DNA of 27,971 nucleotides from UBA9337 sp036584565 (GCA_036584565.1 JAZHDF010000022.1:1-27971), one strand, 5' to 3'. Shown: positions 1-7,153, numbered from the stretch's first letter. Program-made: numbers and translations. Notes: a model not told the origin generated them from the sequence alone.

Positions 1-47
1 CCATATAATTAGCCATAACTAACTTGGAGCCGCCATGCATCAACCCA

Positions 48-1595
48 TCACCTTACGATTGATGAACGCCTGTAAATTGAGTTTCCTACACCTGTTCTAG
101 TTGAAACTATTCCGAGTTGATTATATAAAGTATTATCATCAACGTAAGCCCATGTTGAAATAGAAAAACCGGTATTAGAATTAATATTTTTTAATTCAAC
201 ATAATCATCCACCCCATCAAAATTTCCTCCATTTCCAAACCTGCCTCCGGCAGGCAGGCTTCCTCCGCTCGCCGTTCCATGATTATTATTTCCACTAACA
301 TCTCTAACTTCATTAGTAGTTCCATTCCAAGAGCTTTCATCCATTTTCCAATAACCCACTAAACCGTCACTCATCCATTTGGCGGAATTGTCGCCTATGG
401 AAACACTCGTTCCCCGGTTAGAATTTACCCCGGACAATCCCGCATTATAATCCTGTTTTATCTGATCCTCACTGCGAGCATAGTCATATAATTTAAATTC
501 ATCCAAAAATCCGAAAAAATGATCGCTTATTCCGTCACTATTTACTCCCGTATAAAAAACCGGATTTGTCCCGGAGAGCGAACCGCTAGCGGTTAAACTT
601 TCATCGGAAACAATCAGTTGACCATCCATATATAAATAAATACCGTTTAAAGAATCTTTTTTGGCTAAAATGTAATGCCAATTGTTGTCATTGTAATTTT
701 TGCCGGCGGTGCAAATAAAATCATCGGAACTTTCATCCACCCACGTATTGTCATCATCGATTCCGAAACAAGCGTCTCCGTCGGCTTCGAGCCAAACTTT
801 CCAACCCGCAGTGTCATAACGAGAAAAAAGGTAGGCGGGACCGACAATTGTTGAGGTTTTGAGCCATCCGCCGATAGAAAAACTATTATCCTTAAAACTC
901 AAATCCGTGTCATAGGTGCGATTGACATAATCGTCATTGCCGTCAAATTGCAAACATTTTCCGCTGACACACAAATCCCTGTTTTGCCAAATCGGTCCGT
1001 TTGTCAAAGTTCCGTCATTATTTATATTATTACCCCGAAAACTACTGTCATACGCCGTCGTGCCAAAGCCCTCATCAAAATTCCAAGCCACCACCGGCGG
1101 ATTACAAGGAACACAATCTTCACAATAAGCCTCGCCGGCCTCGGTCGTCACGCCATAATAATCACCGACATCATCGGAGTTTATCCAGCCGACTTTTTCG
1201 CTCCAAGCGTAGCCGGTCATATTACCGTCACTGTCGATTTGTGTTTGATATTCCACCGCCCCCGTTCCGTTAAAATTTATCCAACCACCCTTTTCGCTCC
1301 AAGCGTAGCCGGACATGTTACCCTCACCATCGGAAACCACGCCGTAGGGCTGGCTATTGCAAGATAAATCATTGAGACAGTTTAATGAAATCCAACCGGT
1401 TTTTTCGCTCCAAACATAACCGCTGATTTGATCGGAGCTTATTTTTATCCCATAGTCAATCCCCGCATCCTCGCCGGAAAAATGAATCCAGCCGATTTTT
1501 TCGCTCCAAACAAAACCGGTTGAATTGCCGGAATTATCCGCAAAAACGATAAGCGGGATAATAAAAATTAATATTGTAATAAAAAATTTATGCAT
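48..1595 (-). CDS. LamG-domain surface protein with GYxWSEKxGWI repeats
   Basis: Predicted secreted protein of 515 residues. I chose the start MHKFF at 1595 rather than the upstream Met at 1625 because it opens directly into a hydrophobic signal peptide (about residues 1-20) and the longer start lies in a dispersed repeat. Residues about 25-155 hold four copies of a G-[YF]-x-W-S-E-K-x-G-W-I motif, a pattern known from CPR surface proteins. A LamG/concanavalin-like domain follows (starts near VAWNFDEGFG, with the SGKCLQFDG strand and FGFLDEFKLYDYAR end). A second LamG begins at GLVGYWKMDE but stops after about 100 residues, half the usual length. In the bases after the TGA, another frame continues with LamG-like residues (GLMHGGSK), so a frameshift or assembly error near base 50 is likely. 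It probably acts outside the cell in adhesion or glycan binding; the ligand is unknown. Confidence 0.85.
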   Translation of the reverse strand: MHKFFITILIFIIPLIVFADNSGNSTGFVWSEKIGWIHFSGEDAGIDYGIKISSDQISGYVWSEKTGWISLNCLNDLSCNSQPYGVVSDGEGNMSGYAWSEKGGWINFNGTGAVEYQTQIDSDGNMTGYAWSEKVGWINSDDVGDYYGVTTEAGEAYCEDCVPCNPPVVAWNFDEGFGTTAYDSSFRGNNINNDGTLTNGPIWQNRDLCVSGKCLQFDGNDDYVNRTYDTDLSFKDNSFSIGGWLKTSTIVGPAYLFSRYDTAGWKVWLEADGDACFGIDDDNTWVDESSDDFICTAGKNYNDNNWHYILAKKDSLNGIYLYMDGQLIVSDESLTASGSLSGTNPVFYTGVNSDGISDHFFGFLDEFKLYDYARSEDQIKQDYNAGLSGVNSNRGTSVSIGDNSAKWMSDGLVGYWKMDESSWNGTTNEVRDVSGNNNHGTASGGSLPAGGRFGNGGNFDGVDDYVELKNINSNTGFSISTWAYVDDNTLYNQLGIVSTRTGVGNSIYRRSSIVR

Positions 1596-2024
1596 AGATA
1601 ATTTTTGTCTTGTTGTGCGTGTCATCTCGACTAAATAAATTTATGTAATCATAAATTTATGCACGGAGAGATCTCATGTCATCTCAAGCGAAATGATCGA
1701 ATAGCGAATGAAGTCAAGAGATCTCTTGTCATCTCGACCCTGTGGAGACCTGCCTGCTCGCCTCGCTGGAGCTTTGGCGAAGCGGACCGGCAGGCAGGGA
1801 TCTCTGAGATTCCTCCACTCCTAAATTTATGAGTACCTAAATTTATCCGGTCGGAATGACAGAAGGAGGGGATTTCTCCGCAAGGTCGAAATAACAAACT
1901 ACACGTGTCATCTCGAGCGGATCCGCTAGCTGGCGGAGGAGTTGAGAGATCTTGGGTAAGAATAGAGGTTTCCACGGGAGTACCCTCGCAATGACAGAGT
2001 TTTAACCGCCACAATGACAAATAC
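1596..2024. repeat. Gene-free stretch filled with dispersed palindromic repeats
   Basis: No gene seen. The stretch is a mosaic of the repeat words found throughout the window: CATCTCGA/GAGATCTC blocks, the CGCCTCGCTGGAGCTTTGGC block with a GGCCGGCAGGCAGG-like palindrome, and hairpins such as AAATTTA-TGAGTACC-TAAATTT at 1823-1844. The block 1675-1862 is a diverged copy of 7511-7700. Any reading frame here is derived from repeats. Confidence 0.75.
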
Positions 2025-2753
2025 TCAATCAAAAACTTTTCTCTCTTTCAAAATCCGCACTTCATAACCGCCGTTATTTAAAATGGCATTCTCTCTCAAT
2101 AAAATATCCGCTTCATAACCGCCATAAACCCCGTAACTCAGATTGTCTTTTATAATATTACCATAAATCTCCCATTTCCCTTCATTGGCAAAAATCCCCG
2201 CCTTGGAAGATTTTTCAATTAGATTGTGATGAATTTTTCCTTCTCCTCCGTTTAAACTCAAAGCATTGCCTTGGATATTTTTGAAATTATTCAAAGAAAA
2301 TTCAATTTGCCCTCCTCCTTCAACGATTACTCGCTGCGAAAAATCGAAACAGACCAACTCCACTTCCTTATTCTGAATATTTAAAAGTAAATATTTTCCC
2401 GACTGATTTTCCGCGTTAGCTTCACTTTTCCCGACCAATTTTATTTTTTCACCGGTTTGATTTTTTTCCATTTCAGCGACAATTTCATCGGCTAAATATA
2501 GCCTATCGGCGGAGTTTCTAATTTTATCGCATTGTCCGGCAATATCTCCTCTGGCTTGCTCTTCGCTGATAGCGCTTAATTTCTCGGTTGTTTTATAAAA
2601 ACGGGTGCGTAATTGATATTGTTTGGTCCATTTGGGAACCTGATAAAAAATCACCCCTAAAATTAAAACAAAAAAAATAACTACGCCGAGAATAATTTTT
2701 TTTTGAGGATTTTTTTTGATTTTTTTTATTATGTTGGAGATTTTTTTTTGCAT
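2025..2753 (-). CDS. Membrane-anchored right-handed beta-helix protein
   Basis: A 242-residue protein with a lysine-rich cytoplasmic start, one membrane segment at about residues 19-41 (IILGVVIFFVLILGVIFY) and an extracytoplasmic part. Residues about 120-235 show the N-x-I/G-I-x-x-x-x rhythm of parallel beta-helix (pectate-lyase-like) repeats, e.g. NNFKNIQGNALSL, NLIEKSSKAGIF and NIIKDNLSYGVYG. No catalytic residues of a polysaccharide lyase are recognisable, so binding or a structural role is as likely as enzymatic activity. The first 60 bases of the coding strand contain four runs of 8-9 adenines, an unusual density that could allow slippage. TATAGT lies directly upstream of the ATG, suggesting a near-leaderless transcript. 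It sits between LamG1 and the DGR1 RT, which is divergently transcribed. Confidence 0.75.
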   Translation of the reverse strand: MQKKISNIIKKIKKNPQKKIILGVVIFFVLILGVIFYQVPKWTKQYQLRTRFYKTTEKLSAISEEQARGDIAGQCDKIRNSADRLYLADEIVAEMEKNQTGEKIKLVGKSEANAENQSGKYLLLNIQNKEVELVCFDFSQRVIVEGGGQIEFSLNNFKNIQGNALSLNGGEGKIHHNLIEKSSKAGIFANEGKWEIYGNIIKDNLSYGVYGGYEADILLRENAILNNGGYEVRILKERKVFD

Positions 2754-3023
2754 AACTATATTTGAAAATGTTTAGCCGGAGATTGCCGCATCGGATTACC
2801 TCCTCGCAATGACAGCCGGGTTTCCCTCGCAAAGACGAAAAAAGGATGTCATTGCAAGTAATTTTTGTAATCAAAAATTACTTGGCAATCTCGTTTTTTT
2901 ATTTGTCTCTGCGAGTAATTTCCGCCTGCCCCGTCAGATAATATCTGACAGGGGTACTCGGAAATTGCGCGGCAGTCTCGGACAGGATTGCTTCGTCGGA
3001 GTACCTCCTCGCAAAGACTCTTT
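2754..3023. repeat. Dispersed repeats between divergent genes
   Basis: No gene seen. Several units of the CTCGCAATGACA / GATTGCC family lie here, in both orientations. A hairpin CAAGTAATTTTT-gtaatc-AAAAATTACTTG is at about 2852-2881. The RT1 promoter lies just to the right. Confidence 0.7.
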
Positions 3024-3052
3024 TTGAAATTTCTTATCTTTAATTATATCAT
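3024..3052 (+). promoter_or_regulatory. Sigma70-like promoter of RT1
   Basis: TTGAAA at 3024-3029, a 17-base spacer, and TATCAT at 3047-3052, each hexamer one base from consensus. The expected start of transcription is about five bases before the ATG at 3064, so the RT mRNA would be almost leaderless. No Shine-Dalgarno sequence is present. This gives the RT its own promoter, separate from the minus-strand target genes. Confidence 0.6.
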
Positions 3053-3063
3053 AAAAATAAAAA

Positions 3064-4242
3064 ATGCTTACACAAATGAATCCTTTTTGTTTTGGAAAAC
3101 TTTTAGCGGCTTATTATCATTGTCGAAATCATAAAAGAAACACCGCCAACGCCGGTAAATTTGAAATCGATTTTGAAGCTAAGCTTTTGCAATTGGAGCA
3201 AGAACTACTTGAGCGAAATTATTCTCCCGGTCGTTCTATTTGCTTTGTGGTTACCGAGCCGAAAACGCGCGAGATTTTTGCGGCTGATTTCGGCGATCGG
3301 GTCATCCACCATTTACTTATCGGATATTTAGAGCCGATTTGGGAACCGAAATTCATCTTTCATTCTTACGCCTGCCGGAAAAACAAAGGCGCAATCAAAG
3401 CGATAACTAATTTGAGAAAAATCATTCAAAAAAATCACCCCGCTTCCGACTATTTTCTCCAAATCGATATTCGCTCCTTTTTTATGTCGCTCAACAAAAA
3501 ACTTCTTTTTAACTTGATCAAAAAAGAAGTTAAAAACTCCGAGTTGCTTTGGCTGGCGGAAAAAATAATTTTTCACAATCCGACTTCCGATTTTTTAAAA
3601 AAAGGACAACTCAAGCTTTTTAATCTGCTTCCCGAGGGAAAGTCGCTTTTTGACGTTCCCGACACTCGCGGATTACCGATCGGCAATTTGACTTCTCAAT
3701 TTTTTGCCAATGTTTATCTCAATGAACTGGACCAATTCGTCAAACACAAACTCAAAGCCCAATATTATCTGCGTTATGTCGATGATATGCTCTTGCTTCA
3801 CAAAAATCCCCGTCAGCTGGAAATTTGGCGCGATGAAATCGATAATTTTTTGCGTCAAAAACTCAAGCTGGAACTGCATCCCGAAAAAACAATTCTCAAA
3901 TCGGTTCGCCGGGGGATTAATTTTGTCGGCTATATTGTAAAGCCGAATTATACGCTTGTCCGCAACCGCACGGTTAAAAAATTCAAACATAAAATCTGGA
4001 GATTTAATCAAAAAATTCTGACTGATAATCCCGTTCAACCAATCAGACTTTGGACGCCCGAATTGCGCCAAGAATTCCAGCAAATGTTGGCTATCGTAAA
4101 TTCATATTACGGAATTTTTAAACACGCCGACACCTATCGCTTGCGTAAACACCTCTATGAAAAACATTTTAATATTTTAAAGCTTTACCTGACTCCGGTA
4201 AACAAAAATTTGGATTATTTCATCTGGAAAGAAACTTCCTAA
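3064..4242 (+). CDS. DGR reverse transcriptase (DGR1)
   Basis: A 392-residue reverse transcriptase of the diversity-generating retroelement class, expected to make adenine-mutated cDNA from the adjacent template repeat for transfer into the target gene's variable repeat. The N-terminal RT region (ICFVVTEPKTREIFAADFGDRVIHH) is intact. Motif A is LQIDIRSFF with D135. The class-typical motif IGNLTSQ (residues about 206-212) replaces the QGxxxSP seen in retroviral and group II enzymes. The catalytic box is YVDD (238-241), followed by the GYIVKPNY region. The length is normal for the family. Met5 is an alternative start. It is the only clear plus-strand gene and converges on TR1, whereas target, accessory gene and TR are on the minus strand. 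It is only distantly similar to the second RT at 24770-25897, so the two are not a recent duplication. Confidence 0.95.
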   Translation: MLTQMNPFCFGKLLAAYYHCRNHKRNTANAGKFEIDFEAKLLQLEQELLERNYSPGRSICFVVTEPKTREIFAADFGDRVIHHLLIGYLEPIWEPKFIFHSYACRKNKGAIKAITNLRKIIQKNHPASDYFLQIDIRSFFMSLNKKLLFNLIKKEVKNSELLWLAEKIIFHNPTSDFLKKGQLKLFNLLPEGKSLFDVPDTRGLPIGNLTSQFFANVYLNELDQFVKHKLKAQYYLRYVDDMLLLHKNPRQLEIWRDEIDNFLRQKLKLELHPEKTILKSVRRGINFVGYIVKPNYTLVRNRTVKKFKHKIWRFNQKILTDNPVQPIRLWTPELRQEFQQMLAIVNSYYGIFKHADTYRLRKHLYEKHFNILKLYLTPVNKNLDYFIWKETS

Positions 4243-4253
4243 AAAATTTCCGA

Positions 4254-4294
4254 TTTGGAGGCTTAACCTCCATAATGGAGGTTAAGCCTCCAAA
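4254..4294. terminator. Strong hairpin between convergent RT1 and TR1
   Basis: A perfect 19-bp stem (left arm 4254-4272, right arm 4276-4294) with a 3-base loop. It lies 12 bases after the RT1 stop and about 50 bases beyond the 3' end of TR1 on the other strand. There is no T-tract after the stem on either strand, so it is not a classical intrinsic terminator. It could stop both convergent transcripts or form the 3' end of the TR RNA. Confidence 0.5.
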
Positions 4295-4343
4295 AAATCC
4301 TCCAAAAAAGCCGGCGTTTGAGGCAATCGAATCGAGACCTCAA

Positions 4344-4479
4344 TTTCCGGCGGACACAGCGCGCATAATTGAGATTAGTCTTAGTGTTATTGTTCGTGTT
4401 GCCGTTATTCAAGTTCACGTTCCAAGCGTTACTGCTACTATTATAGTTCTCGGTAGACGACCAATAATTGCGCGCCGGT
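4344..4479 (-). repeat. DGR1 template repeat (TR1)
   Basis: Non-coding copy of the target's 3' end, aligning without gaps to VR1 at 5866-6001 (constant offset of 1522). Of 136 positions 19 differ, and 18 of these are adenines on the minus strand (T on the plus strand). Read in the target frame it is very rich in AAC/AAT codons (NGNTNNNTKTNLN), as expected for an adenine-mutagenised template. Its 3' end reads GCGCGCTGTGTCCGCCGG, identical to VR1, and would serve as the initiation-of-mutagenic-homing region. The 5' boundary is sharp: beyond base 4479 the two sequences diverge. It is antisense to the RT gene. Confidence 0.95.
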
Positions 4480-5084
4480 CAAAAAAAATTCATCGTTGGT
4501 ATTTTGTTTCAAATAATCAATCCTCGCCTTGGCTTGGTATGATTATTTCCCGTTTTATAATCACTGCTTGCAATGATCCGATGAAATCGTGATTGAGAAA
4601 CTCCGACTCGCTTTCGAACACCCTTATTGACATTCGAAACTCCGGCTTTTTTTGATTTTTTTGGAGATTGCCGCGGGAATACCCTCGCAAAGACGAAAAA
4701 AGATTGTCATTGCGAGTAATTTTTGCTTGCCCCATCAGATAATATCTGACCGGGGTATTCAAAACGACTGTGGCAATCTCGTTATAATGGCGGGTGTCTC
4801 GGACGGGATTGCCACGGGAATACCCTCGCAAAGACAAGTCTGAATCGGACGGGATTGCCGCGAAATTATGAGTACCTAATTTCTCGCAATGACCTTGAGG
4901 AAAGCAGTCTTTTTAAAAAATCCCGGGATTGCCGAGGGAGTACCCTCGCAATGACAGCTGGGTTTCACTCGCAAAGACGGCGGCTCAATCCTCGCAAGGA
5001 CAAATATTCAAACCTTGCAATGACAAAATCTTGACTCTCACAAAAAAAATCTTAAATCATAAATCAAAAATCTTAAATCTTAAT
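4480..5084. other. Gene-free stretch upstream of TR1: unique part, then repeats
   Basis: From 4480 to about 4650 the sequence is not repeated elsewhere in the window. A minus-strand frame through it contains FESESEFLNHDFIGSLQ but I do not recognise it and see no convincing start. The TR1 transcript probably runs through or begins here; TTATAAAA on the minus strand (about 4555-4562) is a weak -10 candidate. From about 4651 to 5040 come at least four units of the GATTGCC...CTCGCAATGAC family, including the hairpin GAAATTA-TGAGTACC-TAATTTC at 4862-4883. The last 45 bases are degenerate AAATCTTA words. Confidence 0.6.
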
Positions 5085-5438
5085 TCATAAATTCCCCTTT
5101 TTTGACCAATTTTTCCATTTGCTCAGTTGTTGACAAATGTCTTCTATTTTACGAATTAAAAATTCAAAAATTCTGGGTCCGAATATTTTCAGATCAAAAC
5201 AGGTTCTTATGTATATTTTTAATTTTTCAAGGATAAACTCGCTTTGAGTTAAAATTTCAAATTTATTTTGAACGGAATTGGCTTTTACCATCAAATCCAA
5301 AAAATCCATGGTTAGACTTTTCAATCTTTCACCCATCGAGTAGCGATGGACGCGAGGGAAGTTTTCCACTCGACGGTGAATTTCGATATTCAAATCATAA
5401 GCTGCTTGAAAAATCGGGAGATGTTGATAACGAGCCAT
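5085..5438 (-). CDS. avd: DGR accessory variability determinant (Avd-like)
   Basis: A 117-residue all-helical protein of the Avd four-helix-bundle family. In characterised DGRs Avd forms a basic pentamer that binds the RT and template RNA and is needed for mutagenic retrohoming. Family features seen: FPRVHRYSMGERL near residues 28-40, a central amphipathic helix ending in LEKLKIYIRTCFDL, then a last helix before KWKNWSK. It is alignable with the protein at 24088-24438 (FPxxxRxxxGxxL, LxxLKxxxR, a final W-x-x-W/W-x-K-W) but diverged. It is 14 bases downstream of the S23-type gene and lies in the same minus-strand series as the target. The gap to TR1 holds repeats. The alternative call, a generic 23S rRNA intervening-sequence protein, is less likely beside a TR and RT. 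Confidence 0.8.
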   Translation of the reverse strand: MARYQHLPIFQAAYDLNIEIHRRVENFPRVHRYSMGERLKSLTMDFLDLMVKANSVQNKFEILTQSEFILEKLKIYIRTCFDLKIFGPRIFEFLIRKIEDICQQLSKWKNWSKKGNL

Positions 5439-5452
5439 TTTAGATTTAGAAA

Positions 5453-5827
5453 TTAAGATTTAAGATTTTTAAATTTATTATTTTCTATTGATGTTTTTCT
5501 CGAAGATACAAAAATAGCAACCAATTCATTGACTTCCTTAAGTAAGGGATCGATTAAATCTTTTTTCATTAATTTACTATCAACAATAATTTCCAACCAG
5601 AAAGCACTTTCGTCACACTCTTCAATAACTATACCTAGCTTGGATATAAAATCCGCTCTAGATCTAGATCGACAAACAGCTCTATAATTGGCCGCTGTCG
5701 AAGTTCCTGATCTTACAAGTTGATTACCAATCGTCCGTCCAGTCATACTTTTTGGTAAAGCTTCAACCAACTTTATAATTCTCAATGCAAATTGTTTTGT
5801 TCTTTCTTTTAATTCTGATGAATTCAT
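5453..5827 (-). CDS. Four-helix-bundle protein, S23/TIGR02436 type
   Basis: A 124-residue helical protein with the hallmark segments of the 23S rRNA-intervening-sequence (S23) four-helix-bundle family: RTKQFALRIIKLVEALP at the start, then IGNQLVRSGTSTAANYR, RSRADFISKLGI and ECDESAFWLEII. The family is common in CPR and Bacteroidetes; its biochemical role is not established, but it shares its fold with DGR Avd. Here it lies between the DGR1 target and the Avd-like gene, 38 bases after the target stop and 14 before the next gene, so the three are probably co-transcribed. It may be a second DGR accessory subunit, or simply an adjacent member of an expanded family. Flanking spacers are made of short AAATC(A/T)TAA words. 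Confidence 0.8.
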   Translation of the reverse strand: MNSSELKERTKQFALRIIKLVEALPKSMTGRTIGNQLVRSGTSTAANYRAVCRSRSRADFISKLGIVIEECDESAFWLEIIVDSKLMKKDLIDPLLKEVNELVAIFVSSRKTSIENNKFKNLKS

Positions 5828-5865
5828 AATTTAAAATCATAAATCAATAATCATAAATGATATAA

Positions 5866-6001
5866 TCACCGGCGGACACAGCGCGCATAATAGAGAAGAG
5901 TCTTAGTGTACCTGCCCGCGTAGCCGTTACCCAAGAACACGTACCAAGCGTAACTGCTACTATTATAGTTCTCGGTAGACGACCAATAATCGCGCGCCGG
6001 T
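5866..6001 (-). repeat. DGR1 variable repeat (VR1)
   Basis: The 136-base 3' end of the target gene, matching TR1 without gaps. Seventeen coding-codon substitutions plus two in the stop codon separate them. Eighteen are at template adenines; the exception is the third base of codon 348 (AAT to AGG). Both repeats keep an identical 3' end (GCGCGCTGTGTCCGCCGG on the sense strand). Confidence 0.95.
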
Positions 6002-6954
6002 TCCGGGATGTTATTGGCCGCTCCGTCAATATAGGCTTGCATCAATTCTTTTTGACCGGGCAGATACCAATCCGTCTCATCGGTCCCGTTTCCATCGGAA
6101 TCAAGAGAGAGTGCTTCGCAAAAATCTACCGCCGCTCCGCCCTCGGCATCCAGGCCGTCATCCGTGTCGGCGATCACTCCGTTTAGGACAAAGCTGTTTT
6201 CAATCGTATCGCAACCGCCGCCCCCGGAGGTAGTGTCATAACAATTGGTCCAAAAAAGTCCGGTGCGAGTATCCCTCTTTACCTCGCCACTGGCTACCAG
6301 AGCGCCGTTTAAATTACTGTCGGTAAAAGTTTCCCAGGTTGATTCTTCGTTGTTTTGATCTTGACTGTTGGTCCAAGCGTCGGCGAGATTGTCTTGACTG
6401 CTGGCGGAGCCTTTCCCGTCGTCCCAGATTTGATTTTTTTGGTTTTCATAGTCGCCGAATATGTCCAAAGTTCCCACAGTCGGTGTCCAATCATTATCGC
6501 CGGAACCGAAAAAAGTTTTGCCCGCCAAAACATCCGAAGCGGTGGCGTCCAAGGCGGTGGAGGCTCCGTTGGCCGGAGTCAACGAACCGATATTTTCGTT
6601 GCCGTAAGCGGTAGATAGCTTCACATCCGCTTGAGCGGGCAAATCGAGAAGTCCGGAAAGATATTCCAAGCGCTCGATTACCGAGCCGTCATTGTTAGCG
6701 ACCACATTGGTTGAAGAAAAAGCATTGTCCGCATTGTCCGCTCCCAGTATGTTTTGCAAGAAATCCTGATTGGACGCGCTCGGCGCCGCTGTCGGCTCGG
6801 TAAACGCAGCATAAGCCACAAAGGTGGAGATGGCTGTCAAAGTCAAAACTATCACGGTAATCATTCGCCGACCCAACCCGAAAAAATATTGTCGATGTTT
6901 TTTTATTTTTGCTTTGATGTTATGTTTTGCTTTTTTTGTCATTTTTTTGGGCAT
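5866..6954 (-). CDS. DGR1 target: membrane-anchored DUF1566 lectin-fold protein
   Basis: A 362-residue protein diversified by DGR1. It has a basic cytoplasmic start, one membrane anchor at about residues 31-51 (MITVIVLTLTAISTFVAYAAF), a linker with the phage-tail-like stretch LAGKTFFG..DWTPTVGTL (about 143-163), and a DUF1566/formylglycine-type C-lectin domain from about residue 225 (RDTRTGLFWTN, DFCEAL, WYLPGQKELMQAY) to the last strand YYARCVRR. The last 44 codons are VR1. Relative to the template, residues 322, 335, 338, 340, 342, 345-349, 353 and 355 are changed, mostly Asn to Tyr, Gly, Phe, Leu, Arg or Asp, and they cluster on the expected ligand-binding face. The TGA stop is itself inside the TR/VR homology. 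Met5 is an alternative start; no Shine-Dalgarno is visible. The anchor and fold suggest a variable surface receptor or adhesin. Confidence 0.92.
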   Translation of the reverse strand: MPKKMTKKAKHNIKAKIKKHRQYFFGLGRRMITVIVLTLTAISTFVAYAAFTEPTAAPSASNQDFLQNILGADNADNAFSSTNVVANNDGSVIERLEYLSGLLDLPAQADVKLSTAYGNENIGSLTPANGASTALDATASDVLAGKTFFGSGDNDWTPTVGTLDIFGDYENQKNQIWDDGKGSASSQDNLADAWTNSQDQNNEESTWETFTDSNLNGALVASGEVKRDTRTGLFWTNCYDTTSGGGGCDTIENSFVLNGVIADTDDGLDAEGGAAVDFCEALSLDSDGNGTDETDWYLPGQKELMQAYIDGAANNIPEPARDYWSSTENYNSSSYAWYVFLGNGYAGRYTKTLLYYARCVRR

Positions 6955-6999
6955 ATTTTTTGAATTATTTTATTATTAAATTAATTAGACTTTCGGTTC

Positions 7000-7045
7000 T
7001 TTTCAGGGTTCGACCTTTGGCGCGCCAAAGGTCGAACCCTGAAAA
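7000..7045. repeat. 46-bp perfect palindrome upstream of the DGR1 target
   Basis: Two 23-base arms without a loop, centred on GGCGCGCC, made from the word GGTTCGACCTTTGGC. A further partial copy of the same word lies at 7059-7078. It sits between the stop of the small leader ORF (7052) and the target start (6954). No T-tract follows on the minus strand, so a terminator role is not supported; a cruciform, RNA hairpin or mobile palindrome is possible. Confidence 0.85.
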
Positions 7046-7051
7046 CTAAAT

Positions 7052-7153
7052 CTAGAAAGCCAAAGGTCGAACCTTGAGAAGACTTAAAAACTTTCTCTTT
7101 TTGGAGGGTTTGGTGATTGGTGAGTGATTATTATTTACCCTCTTGATATCCAT
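7052..7153 (-). CDS. Small basic leader ORF upstream of DGR1 target
   Basis: A 33-codon frame starting MDIKR and containing ITKPSKKRKF. It matches, residue by residue, the leader ORF upstream of the DGR2 target (27375-27503) and the first residues of the giant LamG protein. The alignment keeps codons in register and includes synonymous changes, which favours translation, but part of the similarity comes from repeat words. Its last residues (KVRPLAF) come from the GGTTCGACC repeat, so this copy is truncated relative to the others. It ends 97 bases before the target start. Function is unknown; a leader peptide or an eroded former N terminus of the target are both possible. Confidence 0.45.
   Translation of the reverse strand: MDIKRVNNNHSPITKPSKKRKFLSLLKVRPLAF

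Noticed and set aside
1679..2032. Open frame of 117 codons with CHCEGTPVE-like peptide
   Set aside because: Entirely made of dispersed repeats; the same peptides appear from repeats elsewhere in the window (for example 7272-7496 and 27605-27820).
4517..4837. Minus-strand frame with FESESEFLNHDFIGSLQ upstream of TR1
   Set aside because: Most of it is repeat-derived and there is no convincing start; the unique 40 residues are unrecognised, so no gene is called.
5866..6029. Alternative minus-strand frame across VR1
   Set aside because: The DUF1566 frame explains the adenine changes and domain; the other frame has no family features.
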